This document shows, piece by piece, positions 26,634 to 36,391 of a stretch of 64,000 nucleotides of DNA. Source of the DNA: an uncultured Alphaproteobacteria bacterium. GTDB lineage: Bacteria; Pseudomonadota; Alphaproteobacteria; UBA2966. The stretch's first letter is position 1. The number at the start of each line of letters is the position of its first letter. The stretch lies in contig OY282368.1 in the NCBI GenBank assembly GCA_958295725.1, positions 2,750,001 through 2,814,000 on the forward strand, written 5' to 3'. The position numbers and the translations under genes are program-made. Below the pieces are notes generated by a model. That model was given only the letters and a program-made list of their open reading frames with translations, was not told the origin of the DNA and made no database searches.

Positions 26634-27675
26634 GACCGGCCGCCGCCCTCGGCGCCGTCCCGGACAAGTGCCGGTTGACGAGAACTTCCGCGATCTGCAC
26701 CGAATTGAGCGCCGCGCCCTTCCGCAGGTTGTCGGCGACCACCCAGATGTCGAGACCGTTCTCGATGGTCGGGTCCTCGCGTATGCGGCTCACGTACGTC
26801 GCGTATTCGCCGGTCGCCTCCACGGGCGTGACATAGCCGCCATCGTCCCGCCGGTCGACGACCATGAGGCCGGGCGCCTCGCGGAGAATCGCGCGGGCCC
26901 GCCGCGCCGTGATCGGGTTCTCGAACTCGACGTTCACGGCCTCGGAATGGCCGACGAAAACGGGCACCCGGACGCAGGTCGCCGATACCCTGATTTCCGG
27001 ATCGAGGATTTTCTTGGTCTCGGCGACCATCTTCCATTCTTCGCGTGTGGATCCGTCGTCCATGAAGTCGTCGATGTGGGGGATGACGTTGAAGGCGATC
27101 TGTTTGGTGAACTCCCGAGGCTCGATCGGATCGTTGACGTAGATCGCCTTGGTTTGCTCGAACAGCTCGTCCATCGCCGCATTGCCGGCGCCCGAGACCG
27201 ACTGGTAGGTCGCCACCACGATTCGCCTGATCGTCGCCTCGTCGTGCAGCGGTTTGAGCGCGACGACCAGTTGGATCGTCGAGCAGTTGGGATTGGCGAC
27301 GATGTTTCGCTTGCCGTAGCCCGCGACGGCTTCGGCGTTCACTTCCGGGACGACCAGCGGAACGTCCGGGTCCATCCGGAACCGCGACGTATTGTCGATG
27401 ACGACGCAGCCGGCCTTGGCGGCGCGCGGCACATGGACCGCCGAAACCCGCGCGCCGGGCGAAAACAGGGCGATATCGAAACCGGCGAAGTCGAAGCGTT
27501 CGAGGTCCTGCACCTTCAGGACGTCGTCGTCTCCGAAGGAAACCTCGCGGCCCGCGGAGCGTCCCGAAGCGACCGCCACCGCCTCGTCTATCGGAAATTC
27601 CCGCTCGGAAAGAATTTGCAGCATCTCGCGACCGACGTTCCCGGTCGCGCCCACGACAGCAACTTTGTATCCCAT
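26611..27675 (-). CDS. asd: Aspartate-semialdehyde dehydrogenase
   Basis: A 354-residue NADPH enzyme that reduces aspartyl phosphate to the semialdehyde, the branch point for Lys, Met, Thr and diaminopimelate. The cofactor loop VVGATGNVGREML is at residues 7-19, the nucleophilic cysteine is in VANPNCSTIQ, and the catalytic histidine in VGHSEAVNVEF. The C-terminal tail after NRHLSG (about 15 residues) is not family sequence and is encoded within the dispersed palindrome. It is last in the leu operon region, 49 bp after leuB. Confidence 0.95.
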   Translation of the reverse strand: MGYKVAVVGATGNVGREMLQILSEREFPIDEAVAVASGRSAGREVSFGDDDVLKVQDLERFDFAGFDIALFSPGARVSAVHVPRAAKAGCVVIDNTSRFRMDPDVPLVVPEVNAEAVAGYGKRNIVANPNCSTIQLVVALKPLHDEATIRRIVVATYQSVSGAGNAAMDELFEQTKAIYVNDPIEPREFTKQIAFNVIPHIDDFMDDGSTREEWKMVAETKKILDPEIRVSATCVRVPVFVGHSEAVNVEFENPITARRARAILREAPGLMVVDRRDDGGYVTPVEATGEYATYVSRIREDPTIENGLDIWVVADNLRKGAALNSVQIAEVLVNRHLSGTAPRAAAGHPLPTSP

Positions 27676-27724
27676 ATTCGAGCTCCCGCGCGGCCGCGGC
27701 GGCGGCCGCGAACGAGTTCCAACG

Positions 27725-28837
27725 TCAGGCGCCGACCTTGTCGAGTTCCCGGATCAGCGCATCGCCCATGGCGCTCGTCGACACCCCGGTCTTCCCCGGT
27801 TGCATGATATCGGTCGTCCGCAGACCTTCCGACAGGACGTTCGAAACCGCCGTATCGACAAGGTCGGCCTCGCTTCCCAGATCGAACGAGTAACGCAGCA
27901 TCATTCCGAGGCTGAGGACGCAGGCCAGCGGATTCGCCAGCCCCCGGCCCGCGATGTCGGGCGCGCTGCCATGGACCGGCTCGTAGAGGGCGCGCCGTCG
28001 CCCCATGTCGTCGGCGGCGCCCAGGGAAGCACTCGGCAACATTCCGAGCGACCCCGTGAGCATGGCCGCCTCGTCCGAAAGGATATCCCCGAAGAGATTG
28101 TCCGTGACGATGACGTCGAACTGCCTGGGATCTCGAACCAGTTGCATCGCCGCGTTGTCGGCGTACATGTGCGTGAGCTCGACGTCCGGATATTCCTCGT
28201 CGCGGACGCGTTGCACCTCCTCGCGCCAGAGGACGCCGGACTCCATCACGTTGGCCTTTTCGGCGGAGCAGACGCGCCCTTGCCGTTTGCGGGCGAGCTC
28301 GAAGCCGACGCGCGCCACGCGCTCGATCTCGGGCGTCGTGTAAACCTGGGTATTGATACCGCGCCGGGCGCCGTTCTCCAGCGTCTCGATGCCCCGCGGC
28401 TCGCCGTAGTAGATGCCTCCGGTCAGCTCGCGGACGATCATGATGTCGAGGCCCGACACGATCTCCGGCTTGAGGGTCGAGGCTTCGGCCAGGGCGTCGA
28501 AGACGATGGCCGGCCGCAGGTTGGCGAACAGGTCCATCTCCTTGCGCAGCCGCAGGAGGCCCCGTTCCGGCTTCAGGGAGAAATCCAGTCCTTCCCACTT
28601 CGGCCCGCCCACCGAACCGAACAGCACGGCGTCGGCGTCCATGGCCGCCTCCATCGTGTCGTCCGTCAGCGGTACGCCGTGCGCATCGTACGACGCGCCG
28701 CCCGCGAGCCCTTCCGTGATGTCGAAGCCCAGGGCGCGGTTGGACTCCAGCCATTCCAGGACGCGGCGCGCTTCCGCCATGACCTCGGGGCCGATTCCGT
28801 CTCCCGGCAGAAACAGGACTTTCTCGTTCGACGCCAT
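27725..28837 (-). CDS. leuB: 3-isopropylmalate dehydrogenase
   Basis: A 370-residue NAD enzyme that oxidises and decarboxylates 3-isopropylmalate in leucine synthesis. [16 protein letters not shown] opens the protein; the segment [20 protein letters not shown] holds the metal-binding aspartates; [12 protein letters not shown] is the adenine-binding loop. The length is typical. It lies 37 bp after leuD. Confidence 0.96.
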   Translation of the reverse strand: MASNEKVLFLPGDGIGPEVMAEARRVLEWLESNRALGFDITEGLAGGASYDAHGVPLTDDTMEAAMDADAVLFGSVGGPKWEGLDFSLKPERGLLRLRKEMDLFANLRPAIVFDALAEASTLKPEIVSGLDIMIVRELTGGIYYGEPRGIETLENGARRGINTQVYTTPEIERVARVGFELARKRQGRVCSAEKANVMESGVLWREEVQRVRDEEYPDVELTHMYADNAAMQLVRDPRQFDVIVTDNLFGDILSDEAAMLTGSLGMLPSASLGAADDMGRRRALYEPVHGSAPDIAGRGLANPLACVLSLGMMLRYSFDLGSEADLVDTAVSNVLSEGLRTTDIMQPGKTGVSTSAMGDALIRELDKVGA

Positions 28838-28874
28838 GAATGCTCCGTCGTCTCGTGGGACGCCGATCGAGGCG

Positions 28875-29498
28875 TCAGCCGCCGGTCGCGGCGTAGAGCC
28901 ACGGCTGGCCGGCGCGCTGGGATTTCTCGAAGTCGTCGATCGATTCGGCTTTCCGCATCGTCAGGCCGATGTCGTCGAGGCCATTCAACAGACAGTGCTT
29001 GCGGAAAGGATCGATTTCGAACGAAACTACGTCGCCGTCCGGATCCGAGACCTCCTGCGCCTCCAGGTCGATCGAAAACGTCGCATTGGCGCCGCGCTCG
29101 GCTATTCCCATCAACCGGACGACGACATTCTTCGGCAGCGCGACGGGCAACAAGCCGTTCTTGAAGCAGTTGTTGTAGAAGATGTCCGCGAAACCCGGCG
29201 CGATCACGCAGCGAATTCCGAAATCCACGAGGGCCCACGGCGCGTGCTCGCGGCTCGAGCCGCAGCCGAAGTTGTCGAACGCGATCAATATCCTCGCCTC
29301 GCGATACGGCCCCTTGTTGAGCACGAACTCCGGACGTTCGCCGCCGGTCTCGTCGAAGCGCAGGTCGTTGAACAGATGAATCCCGAGCCCGGTCCGCTTG
29401 ATGGTTTTGAGGAACTGCTTGGGGATGATGGCGTCGGTATCGACGTTGATCATCGGGAGAGGCGCCGCGGCCCCGGTGAGCGTCGTGAACTTTTCCAT
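28875..29498 (-). CDS. leuD: 3-isopropylmalate dehydratase small subunit
   Basis: A 207-residue swivel-domain subunit that pairs with LeuC to isomerise isopropylmalate. [14 protein letters not shown] near the start and [14 protein letters not shown], containing the substrate-contact Ser-Arg, are the signatures. The length is normal. It starts 16 bp after leuC ends. Confidence 0.96.
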   Translation of the reverse strand: MEKFTTLTGAAAPLPMINVDTDAIIPKQFLKTIKRTGLGIHLFNDLRFDETGGERPEFVLNKGPYREARILIAFDNFGCGSSREHAPWALVDFGIRCVIAPGFADIFYNNCFKNGLLPVALPKNVVVRLMGIAERGANATFSIDLEAQEVSDPDGDVVSFEIDPFRKHCLLNGLDDIGLTMRKAESIDDFEKSQRAGQPWLYAATGG

Positions 29499-29514
29499 GC
29501 TCGGTTCCTCCGGG

Positions 29515-30918
29515 TCACAGATCGCGGACGTCCGCCAGCCGTCCCGTGACCGCCGCGGCCGCGGCCATGGCCGCGCTCATCAGGTGCGTCCGCCCGCCGC
29601 GCCCCTGCCGCCCCTCGAAGTTGCGGTTGGACGTCGAGGCGCAACGCTCGCCGGGCCGCAGGCGGTCCGCGTTCATGGCGAGGCACATCGAGCAGCCCGG
29701 TTCCCGCCATTCGAATCCCGCCTCGATGAAAATCTCGTCCAGCCCTTCCTCCTCGGCCTGATATTTCACCAGGCCCGAGCCGGGCACCACCATGGCGCCG
29801 ATGTGGTCCGCGACCTTGCGTCCCTTCGCGACGGCCGCGGCGGCCCGCAGATCTTCGATCCGCCCGTTGGTGCATGAGCCGACGAAGACCCGGTCGATCC
29901 TGACGTCCGTCAACGACGTTCCGGGCGAAAGATCCATGTACTCGAGCGAGCGGGACCACTTCCTTCGCCGATCCTCGTCCGGGGCATCGGCGGGGTCCGG
30001 AACACGTCCGGTGACGGGCAGCACCTCCTCCGGATTGGTGCCCCAGGTGACCTGCGGCGCGATGTCCGCCGCGTCGAGCGAGACTTCCCTGTCATATGTG
30101 GCGCCATCGTCCGACGGCAGGGTACTCCATACCGCGACCGCGTGTTCCCAGGCGCCGCCCTTGGGCGCCATCGGTCTCCCCTTGAGGTAGTCGAAGGTCG
30201 TCTCGTCCGGTGCCACGAGACCCGCGCGGGCGCCGGCTTCGATGGACATGTTGCATACGGTCATGCGGCCTTCCATCGAGAGATTGCCGATGGTGTCGCC
30301 GGCATACTCGACGACATGGCCGTTGCCGCCCGCGATCCCGATCTCGCCGACCACGGCGAGGATGATGTCCTTGGCCTCGACACCAAACCCCGGTTCGCCG
30401 GTCACGGTGACGCGCATGTTCCTGGGCCGTTGCTGGATCAAGGTCTGCGTGGCCAGGACATGTTCGACCTCGGAAGTGCCGATCCCGAAAGCGAGAGCTC
30501 CGAACGCCCCGTGAGTCGCCGTATGGGAGTCGCCGCAGACGATGGTCATCCCCGGTTGGGTCATGCCCTGTTCCGGTCCGATGATGTGAACGATGCCCTG
30601 GCGGATATCGCCCATGCCGTAGTATGCGATGCCGAAGTCGCGACAGTTCGCCTCGAGAGTTTCGACCTGGATTCGCGAATCTTCTTCGGCGATTCCCTCG
30701 GCGCGATTCGTCGTCGGCACGTTGTGGTCCGCGACGGCCAAGGTCGCGTCCGGCCGGCGGACGGAACGCCTTGCGGCGCGCAGACCTTCGAATGCCTGCG
30801 GACTGGTGACCTCGTGCACGAGGTGCCGGTCGATGTACAGGAGGGCGGCGCCATCCTCGTCGACATCGACGACGTGGCCGTCCCAGATCTTGTCGAGAAG
30901 TGTTCGAGGGGCCGTCAT
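29515..30918 (-). CDS. leuC: 3-isopropylmalate dehydratase large subunit
   Basis: A 467-residue aconitase-family subunit. The 4Fe-4S cysteines appear in VGSCTNGR and in GCSMCLAMN, and [19 protein letters not shown] is the conserved substrate region. The N-terminus ([13 protein letters not shown]) matches the family start. It follows rplS by 48 bp, so leucine synthesis genes are joined to the ribosomal operon. I saw no leucine-rich leader peptide or attenuator in that short gap. Confidence 0.96.
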   Translation of the reverse strand: MTAPRTLLDKIWDGHVVDVDEDGAALLYIDRHLVHEVTSPQAFEGLRAARRSVRRPDATLAVADHNVPTTNRAEGIAEEDSRIQVETLEANCRDFGIAYYGMGDIRQGIVHIIGPEQGMTQPGMTIVCGDSHTATHGAFGALAFGIGTSEVEHVLATQTLIQQRPRNMRVTVTGEPGFGVEAKDIILAVVGEIGIAGGNGHVVEYAGDTIGNLSMEGRMTVCNMSIEAGARAGLVAPDETTFDYLKGRPMAPKGGAWEHAVAVWSTLPSDDGATYDREVSLDAADIAPQVTWGTNPEEVLPVTGRVPDPADAPDEDRRRKWSRSLEYMDLSPGTSLTDVRIDRVFVGSCTNGRIEDLRAAAAVAKGRKVADHIGAMVVPGSGLVKYQAEEEGLDEIFIEAGFEWREPGCSMCLAMNADRLRPGERCASTSNRNFEGRQGRGGRTHLMSAAMAAAAAVTGRLADVRDL

Positions 30919-30966
30919 CGAGATCGCTCCGTCAAGCCACCGCCCATCGGGGGGACGGGAATGCCG

Positions 30967-31398
30967 TCATTTTTCGCCGTTGGAAGTCTCCGGGGCCGGG
31001 TCGGCCTTCGCCGCCGCCGCTTCCCGCGCGGGGCGCCGGTCATCGCGCCGTTCCGCGATACGCGCCTTCTTGCCCCGCAACCCACGGAGGTAATAGAGCT
31101 TGGCGCGGCGCACGTCGCCGCGGCGCACGACCTGAATGTCCGCGATTTGCGGTGAATAGAGCTGGAAGATGCGTTCCACGCCCTCGCCGTAGGAGATCTT
31201 TCGTACCGTGAAGGATGAATTGATCCCGCGGTTTCGGCGCGCGATGCATACGCCCTCGAACGCCTGCAGGCGCTCGCGCGTACCCTCGATCACCTTGACC
31301 ATCACGCGAACGGTATCACCGGGCCCGAATTCGGGGACGGGACGTTCGGCCTGTATCTTCCCGATCTGGGTTTCTTCGAATCTCCGCAGAATGTCCAT
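30967..31398 (-). CDS. rplS: 50S ribosomal protein L19
   Basis: A 143-residue L19. The core [22 protein letters not shown], then [32 protein letters not shown], spans residues about 24-78 and is conserved. The last 35 residues form an Ala, Arg and Glu-rich tail beyond the minimal protein, common in alphaproteobacteria. The ATG at 31398 fits the family start. It lies 5 bp after trmD. Confidence 0.95.
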   Translation of the reverse strand: MDILRRFEETQIGKIQAERPVPEFGPGDTVRVMVKVIEGTRERLQAFEGVCIARRNRGINSSFTVRKISYGEGVERIFQLYSPQIADIQVVRRGDVRRAKLYYLRGLRGKKARIAERRDDRRPAREAAAAKADPAPETSNGEK

Positions 31399-31403
31399 CG
31401 TCC

Positions 31404-32177
31404 TCACCTCGTTCCGTCCCGCGTTCCGACATACCGTTCCCAAAGATCCGGTCGACGTGTCCTGGTTGTCCGCTCCGCCTGTTCGCGGCGCCATTCGGAA
31501 ATTCGCTCATGGTGTCCCGAGAGCAGAACTTCCGGGACGGTGCGGCCTTCCCACTCCCGTGGTCGAGTGTATTGTGGGTACTCCAACAATCCTCTCTCGA
31601 AACTGTCGTCGGCCACGGAGCGTGGGTCTCCCGTCACGCCGGGCAGCAGACGAACGACCGTGTCGATAATCGCCAATGCGGCGGGTTCGCCGCCGGACAA
31701 CACGAAATCGCCGAGACTGACCTCCTCTATCGGCCTGGCTTCGAGCAACCTTTCGTCGATCCCTTCGAAGCGGCCGCACAGCAACACCACACCCACGCCT
31801 TCCGCCAGAGACCTCGCCAGCGGCTGATCGAAGGGACGGCCGCGCGGACCGAGATAGAATATCGGCGTCTCGGGCCCCGCGTCCGCGGCAATTCCGTCGA
31901 CCGATCTGGCAAGGACGTCGGCCCGAAGAACCATTCCCGGACCGCCACCGAACGGGGTGTCGTCGACCGAGCGGTGTTTATCGCCCGCGAACCCCCGAAT
32001 GTCCACAGTTTCGAGGCGCCAAATCCCCTTTTTCAGCGCCGCACCCGCCAGGGACTCGCCGAGCGGACCGGGAAACATCGTGGGGAACAGCGTCAATACC
32101 CATGCCGTCCACGGCGCGACCATACCTCGTGTCGCGGCCTCGGCGCGTCTCGGCGATGCTCGCTCGGTCTCGTTCAT
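31404..32177 (-). CDS. trmD: tRNA (guanine-N1)-methyltransferase
   Basis: A 257-residue SPOUT methyltransferase that makes m1G37 in tRNAs with G at 36-37, preventing frameshifts. The knot region carries [25 protein letters not shown] and [14 protein letters not shown]. The C-terminal half has the tRNA-binding helices with [12 protein letters not shown]. The protein core begins at [10 protein letters not shown], so an ATG at 32123 is a possible start; a TTG at 32198 would overlap rimM. The ATG at 32177 is a compromise. Confidence 0.94.
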   Translation of the reverse strand: MNETERASPRRAEAATRGMVAPWTAWVLTLFPTMFPGPLGESLAGAALKKGIWRLETVDIRGFAGDKHRSVDDTPFGGGPGMVLRADVLARSVDGIAADAGPETPIFYLGPRGRPFDQPLARSLAEGVGVVLLCGRFEGIDERLLEARPIEEVSLGDFVLSGGEPAALAIIDTVVRLLPGVTGDPRSVADDSFERGLLEYPQYTRPREWEGRTVPEVLLSGHHERISEWRREQAERTTRTRRPDLWERYVGTRDGTR

Positions 32178-32194
32178 CTCCGGCCGGGGCCCGC

Positions 32195-32725
32195 TCAATT
32201 CTCCTCGCCATCGCCGTCGTCCAACAGTCCCGGCGGGGGGATCAGGACGATGTGACCCTTGTCCATATCGATCTCCGGAACGGTTTCGCGCGTAAATGGC
32301 GCGACGAGCAGCGACCCGTCCGCACGCTCGATTTCCAGCACGTCACCAGCGCCGAAGTCATGTAGCGCCATGACACGCCCGACTTCCTCGCCACCCGGCG
32401 ACATCACCCGCGCTCCCATCAGATCCGCATGGTAAAACTCGTCGTCCTCCAAGTCGGGCAGCGCCTCCCGAGCGATATACAACCGCGTGCCTTTCAGCGC
32501 CTCGGCGGCCGTTCGATCCTCGATGCCTTCGACGCGGGCCGCGATGCCGCCCCTGATCGGCCTTGGATCCATGAGGGTGAACGATCTCCCGCCCGTCTCG
32601 TCGGTCAGCGGTCCGTATGCGGCGACGTCTTCCTCCCGTTCGGTGAAGGTACGGACGCGTACCTCGCCGTGAATCCCCCTGGCGCCCGCGATGACGCCCA
32701 GGCACAGCCGACGGGGTGCGCCCAT
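32195..32725 (-). CDS. rimM: 16S rRNA processing protein RimM
   Basis: A 176-residue 30S maturation factor that binds S19. The N-terminal barrel starts with [17 protein letters not shown], and the C-terminal PRC-barrel includes [14 protein letters not shown] and [20 protein letters not shown]. Both domains are complete. It lies between rpsP and trmD, the usual order. Confidence 0.94.
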   Translation of the reverse strand: MGAPRRLCLGVIAGARGIHGEVRVRTFTEREEDVAAYGPLTDETGGRSFTLMDPRPIRGGIAARVEGIEDRTAAEALKGTRLYIAREALPDLEDDEFYHADLMGARVMSPGGEEVGRVMALHDFGAGDVLEIERADGSLLVAPFTRETVPEIDMDKGHIVLIPPPGLLDDGDGEEN

Positions 32726-32751
32726 GGCCGCCCCCGGGGCCGGTCGGGAGA

Positions 32752-33312
32752 CTATGTCCCTCCCTTCTCTTCTTCCGCTTGAGCCTCCGGTTCCCCGCCG
32801 CCGTCCTCGTCCGAGGCGGATTCTTCGGCGGCGGTCTCGTCGGCCACGGCTTCCGCGGCGGGCAACTCCCCGGCTTCCCCCGTGGACACTTCCTCCTCGG
32901 CCGACACCCCCGTCGCGGCCCCTTCGACCGGGGCTCCGGGTGGACTCTCCTCCGGCCCGGGTTCCTCCACCGCGGCCGCGGCCTCTTCGGCGGCCTTCAG
33001 GCGTTCCCGCGCCTTCTTTCCGGGTTGGCCCTTGATCGGATTGTTCCCGCGGGCCGGCATGGGGATGATCTGGGCGCTACCCAGGAACCGCGCGACCCGG
33101 TCCGTCGGCCTCGCTCCGTGCCCCAGCCAGTGGCGAACACGGTCCTCGTCCAACGTCACCCGGTTGGGATCGTCGGGTCTGAGCAGCGGGTTGTACGTTC
33201 CCAGCTTTTCGATAAAGCGGCCGTCCCGCGGTCGTCGCGAGTCGGCGACGACGATTCGATAAAAAGGCCGCTTCTTGGCGCCCGCCCGGGCCAATCTGAT
33301 CTTGAGTGCCAT
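32752..33312 (-). CDS. rpsP: 30S ribosomal protein S16 with long acidic tail
   Basis: A 186-residue S16. Residues 1-85 ([20 protein letters not shown], then KLGTYNPLL and [11 protein letters not shown]) are the conserved ribosomal fold. From about residue 105 the protein is a low-complexity tail of Ala, Glu, Pro and Gly, roughly 80 residues long and strongly acidic. Extended S16 proteins occur in alphaproteobacteria; this tail is longer than the core needs and its role is unknown. Confidence 0.93.
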   Translation of the reverse strand: MALKIRLARAGAKKRPFYRIVVADSRRPRDGRFIEKLGTYNPLLRPDDPNRVTLDEDRVRHWLGHGARPTDRVARFLGSAQIIPMPARGNNPIKGQPGKKARERLKAAEEAAAAVEEPGPEESPPGAPVEGAATGVSAEEEVSTGEAGELPAAEAVADETAAEESASDEDGGGEPEAQAEEEKGGT

Positions 33313-33372
33313 TCTCGTATTCGCTCCTGGTTTGGTATCTGCCGTCGAATTCGGATCGATCGGCTCTTCGGC

Positions 33373-34722
33373 TCATCTCATGGGCAAGCCGGGGAGCCCG
33401 TGCCGCATCAGGCCCCGGTTACCCATCTTGTTGACTTTCTTCATCATCGAAGACATCTGCTTGAATTGCTTGAGAAGGCGGTTCACGTCCTGGACCGTGG
33501 TGCCCGATCCTTTGGCCACGCGCCGTTTCCGCGAGGCGTTGAGGAGCCTGGCGTTGCGGCGCTCCCGCGGCGTCATGGACTGGATAATCGCTTCCTGGCG
33601 CCTGAGCAGGCCCTCGTCGACCCGGGCGTCGGCCAACTGTCGTTTCACTTTTCCGACCCCGGGCAACATGCCCATGATCCCGTCCATGCCGCCCATGCGG
33701 CGGATCTGACGAAGCTGCCCGGCGAGGTCGTCGAGATCGAAGGCGCCCTTGCGCACCTTCTCCTCGAGCCGCGCCGCCTCCTCCCGCTCGACCGTCTCGG
33801 TAGCCCGCTCGACGAGACCGACCACATCGCCCATACCGAGAATACGGGACGCGATACGGTCGGGGTGGAAGACTTCCAGGGCGTCGATCGATTCGCCGGT
33901 TCCCAGGAGCTTGATGGGACAACCGGTCGCCGCACGCATACTGAGCGCCGCTCCGCCACGGGCATCACCGTCCGCGCGAGTGAGGACGATACCGGTCATC
34001 CCGACTCGTTCCTTGAACCGCTCGGCGACGCCGACCGCGTCCTGGCCGGTCAGCGAGTCGGCGACCAGCAGCACCTCCGCGGGGTCGGTGGCGTGACGGA
34101 TGGCCGCTATTTCCGCCATCAGCGCCTCGTCCACGTGCAGGCGTCCGGCGGTGTCCAGAAGGACCACGTCGCATCCCCGCAGACGGCCCGCGCTCATCGC
34201 CCGCCTGGCGATGTCCTCGGGCATCTGGCCGGGAACGATGGGCAGGGTCGCCACGCCGGCCTGCTCCCCCAACACCCTGAGCTGCTCCTGAGCGGCGGGC
34301 CGCCGGGTGTCGAGAGAGGCCATCAGGACCTTCTTCTTCCGCCGCCCGGTGAGCCAGCTCCCGATCTTGGCGGCGGTCGTTGTCTTGCCCGAACCCTGCA
34401 ATCCGACGATCAGGACGGCGGCGGGGGCGGCCGCATGGAACTCTACGTCGGCGGTTTCGGGCCCGAGAACCTCGATCAGGTGATCGTGGACGATCTTGAC
34501 GACCATCTGCGCCGGCGATACCGAACGCAGCACCTCCGCGCCGACGGCGCGGTCGCGGACGCCGTCGATGAAGCTCTTCACCACCGGCAGGGCGACGTCC
34601 GCCTCCAGCAACGCGACCCGCACTTCCCGGAGGGCCGCGTCGACGTCGGACTCGGAAAGCGCGCCGCGCCGCTTCAGGTTCTCGAAGACCCCGCCGAGGC
34701 GCTCGGTCAGACTGTCGAACAT
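33373..34722 (-). CDS. ffh: Signal recognition particle protein Ffh
   Basis: A 449-residue SRP54 GTPase that recognises signal sequences on nascent chains with 4.5S RNA and docks to FtsY. The N-domain is followed by G1 GLQGSGKTT, DTRRPAA, DTAGR and TRADGDARGG (commonly TKLDGDA in relatives), then the Met-rich M domain from about residue 325, including MSSMMKKVNKMGN. The ATG at 34722 matches the family start (FDSLTERLGGVF). It is first in this operon of nine genes. Confidence 0.95.
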   Translation of the reverse strand: MFDSLTERLGGVFENLKRRGALSESDVDAALREVRVALLEADVALPVVKSFIDGVRDRAVGAEVLRSVSPAQMVVKIVHDHLIEVLGPETADVEFHAAAPAAVLIVGLQGSGKTTTAAKIGSWLTGRRKKKVLMASLDTRRPAAQEQLRVLGEQAGVATLPIVPGQMPEDIARRAMSAGRLRGCDVVLLDTAGRLHVDEALMAEIAAIRHATDPAEVLLVADSLTGQDAVGVAERFKERVGMTGIVLTRADGDARGGAALSMRAATGCPIKLLGTGESIDALEVFHPDRIASRILGMGDVVGLVERATETVEREEAARLEEKVRKGAFDLDDLAGQLRQIRRMGGMDGIMGMLPGVGKVKRQLADARVDEGLLRRQEAIIQSMTPRERRNARLLNASRKRRVAKGSGTTVQDVNRLLKQFKQMSSMMKKVNKMGNRGLMRHGLPGLPMR

Positions 34723-35211
34723 GATGATCCGGCGTATTCCTCGCGTCCAACGAACGCCGACGGCGCCAGTGCGCGAAACCTCGCGGACTGACGGACACCC
34801 GTGGGCGCTCCCCGTCACCGATCCTTTCGGAACGTGCGGAACCTAGCCGTGAGCGGCCTTTCCCGTCAAGACGTTGTCCTGGTTCAGGACATACGGAACG
34901 CCGCGTGGGCCGCCGGGCCGTGTCTCACATCTGTCTGAACCAGGACACCTGTTGAAAGGCGTACCAGTAATCCGGTAGCATCTCTCTACAAGGACACGGC
35001 TCAACGCCTCCTTGTACGTCATGTGGCGGTTCAGCGACAGCACATGATACTCGGGAGGGTGGGCCCGTCCCACCGCAACCGCCGTCCTTCAGGCGGAAAC
35101 GACGGGCGCCTCAGCTATTTTGCAAGCGGCTCGCACACCCGGAGCTCCGACGCCCCCACCGATTCGGGAAATCCGGGTTGGGTGAGCAGGGCTGGCGCGG
35201 GCGGACGGAGA
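34723..35211. other. Intergenic region with a short inverted repeat
   Basis: No convincing gene in these 489 bp. A 13-bp perfect inverted repeat, TGTCCTGGTTCAG at 34875-34887 and its complement at 34935-34947, brackets 47 bp. The left arm alone also forms a 6-bp hairpin with a GTT loop. This could be a small decayed insertion, a transcription stop or an operator. A 76-codon minus-strand frame over the region has no family I recognise. Confidence 0.5.
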
Positions 35212-36381
35212 ATGGACATCCCCTTTGCTTATCGGTCCGGATACGACAGGGCTCGGGCACTCGATCCCGATCTCGCGGCGCGCTACATCGAGCATACGGT
35301 CGTCGGCGATCCGGCGGCCGACGCCGTCATCGAGGCGCTGGCACCGTTCGACCAGCCACAAGTCAGCCGGTTCATCCAGGCCGGCATGGAGCAGGATGCG
35401 AAGACTCTGCGCGACGCGCCGCAGCCGTTGCGAGATTTCTTCAATCGGATCGAAGCCCCGCCCGCCTGGTTCGATCCGGCGTCGGTCCACGCGGGTTGTC
35501 GCGCCTTCCACGATTATTCGGACCTGTTCATACCCGCCTTCTTCGTCGTCACTCTGCAGAACGCCGCCACCTTGATCAGCAAGGCGTTCTACACGACCGG
35601 GCGGGTGACGACCGAGCACGGCCTCCGACGGATCCGACAGAACGTCCAGCACTTCATCGAGATCATGCTGCCGGGCGCTCTCGACCGTCAGGGGGATGGC
35701 TGGAAGCTGTCCGTCCGCATCCGGCTGGTGCACGCGCAGGTTCGCCGGCTGATCCGCGTCTCGGGCGCGTGGGACGAGACCGTCTACGGCGCGCCGCTCA
35801 GCGCCGCCCATATGGGGATCGCGTCAGCCAACTTCTCGGCGACGATGCTACGACAGGCGGAGCGGCTGGGGGCGCGGCTCGACGCCGAGGCGCGCGCCAG
35901 CTTCATGCAGATCTGGCGCTATGCGTCGTGGCTGGTCGGGACGCCCGAGGCGCTTCTGTTCGAGGGCGACGAGACGGCGACGGCCGAACTCTATCGGATC
36001 GGCAGCGTCTGCGAGCCGCCTCCCAATGAAGAGGCGGCCGTCATCGCCAGCGCCCTGCTGAACGCCCTGCCGCTGATTGCGGGCATTACCGACCCGGCGG
36101 CCCAACGATCCATGATCGCGCACGCCCACCGGGTTTGCCGCGCGCTCCTCGGCAACGAGCTCGCCGACCGGTTGGGATATCCCCGGCAACGGACGGCGGG
36201 ACTGCTTGCCTGGCTGCGATGCAAGCGGCGCGTCTACCGGGGACTCCACCGGCTGTCGCCGGAGACGGCGCGAAAATGGCGAGGGAACAACTTCGTGTTC
36301 CTGCTGGGCGCCTCGATGCTCGAAGACCTGAGTTACCGGCTGCCCGATCGGCTGAAGGCCACCGAGGCGAGCCCCTGGTGA
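35212..36381 (+). CDS. MpaB / DUF2236 family oxygenase-like protein
   Basis: A 389-residue protein of the family that includes the rubber oxygenase Lcp and the fungal MpaB oxygenase. The conserved block VRIRLVHAQVRRLI with a nearby GAWD is at about residues 164-181; in Lcp the matching Arg, Thr and His residues surround a b-type heme. An upstream Asp-Tyr-Ser region and the helix GITDPAAQRSMIAHAHRVCRA also fit. The substrate is unknown. The ATG at 35212 has a GGACGGAG site. The sulfotransferase gene follows within 11 bp, so the two likely act together. Confidence 0.78.
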   Translation: MDIPFAYRSGYDRARALDPDLAARYIEHTVVGDPAADAVIEALAPFDQPQVSRFIQAGMEQDAKTLRDAPQPLRDFFNRIEAPPAWFDPASVHAGCRAFHDYSDLFIPAFFVVTLQNAATLISKAFYTTGRVTTEHGLRRIRQNVQHFIEIMLPGALDRQGDGWKLSVRIRLVHAQVRRLIRVSGAWDETVYGAPLSAAHMGIASANFSATMLRQAERLGARLDAEARASFMQIWRYASWLVGTPEALLFEGDETATAELYRIGSVCEPPPNEEAAVIASALLNALPLIAGITDPAAQRSMIAHAHRVCRALLGNELADRLGYPRQRTAGLLAWLRCKRRVYRGLHRLSPETARKWRGNNFVFLLGASMLEDLSYRLPDRLKATEASPW

Positions 36382-36391
36382 CTCCGCCGCC

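Noticed and set aside
34843-35073. 76-codon minus-strand frame before the ffh region
   Set aside because: It spans an inverted repeat and has no recognised domain or ribosome site.
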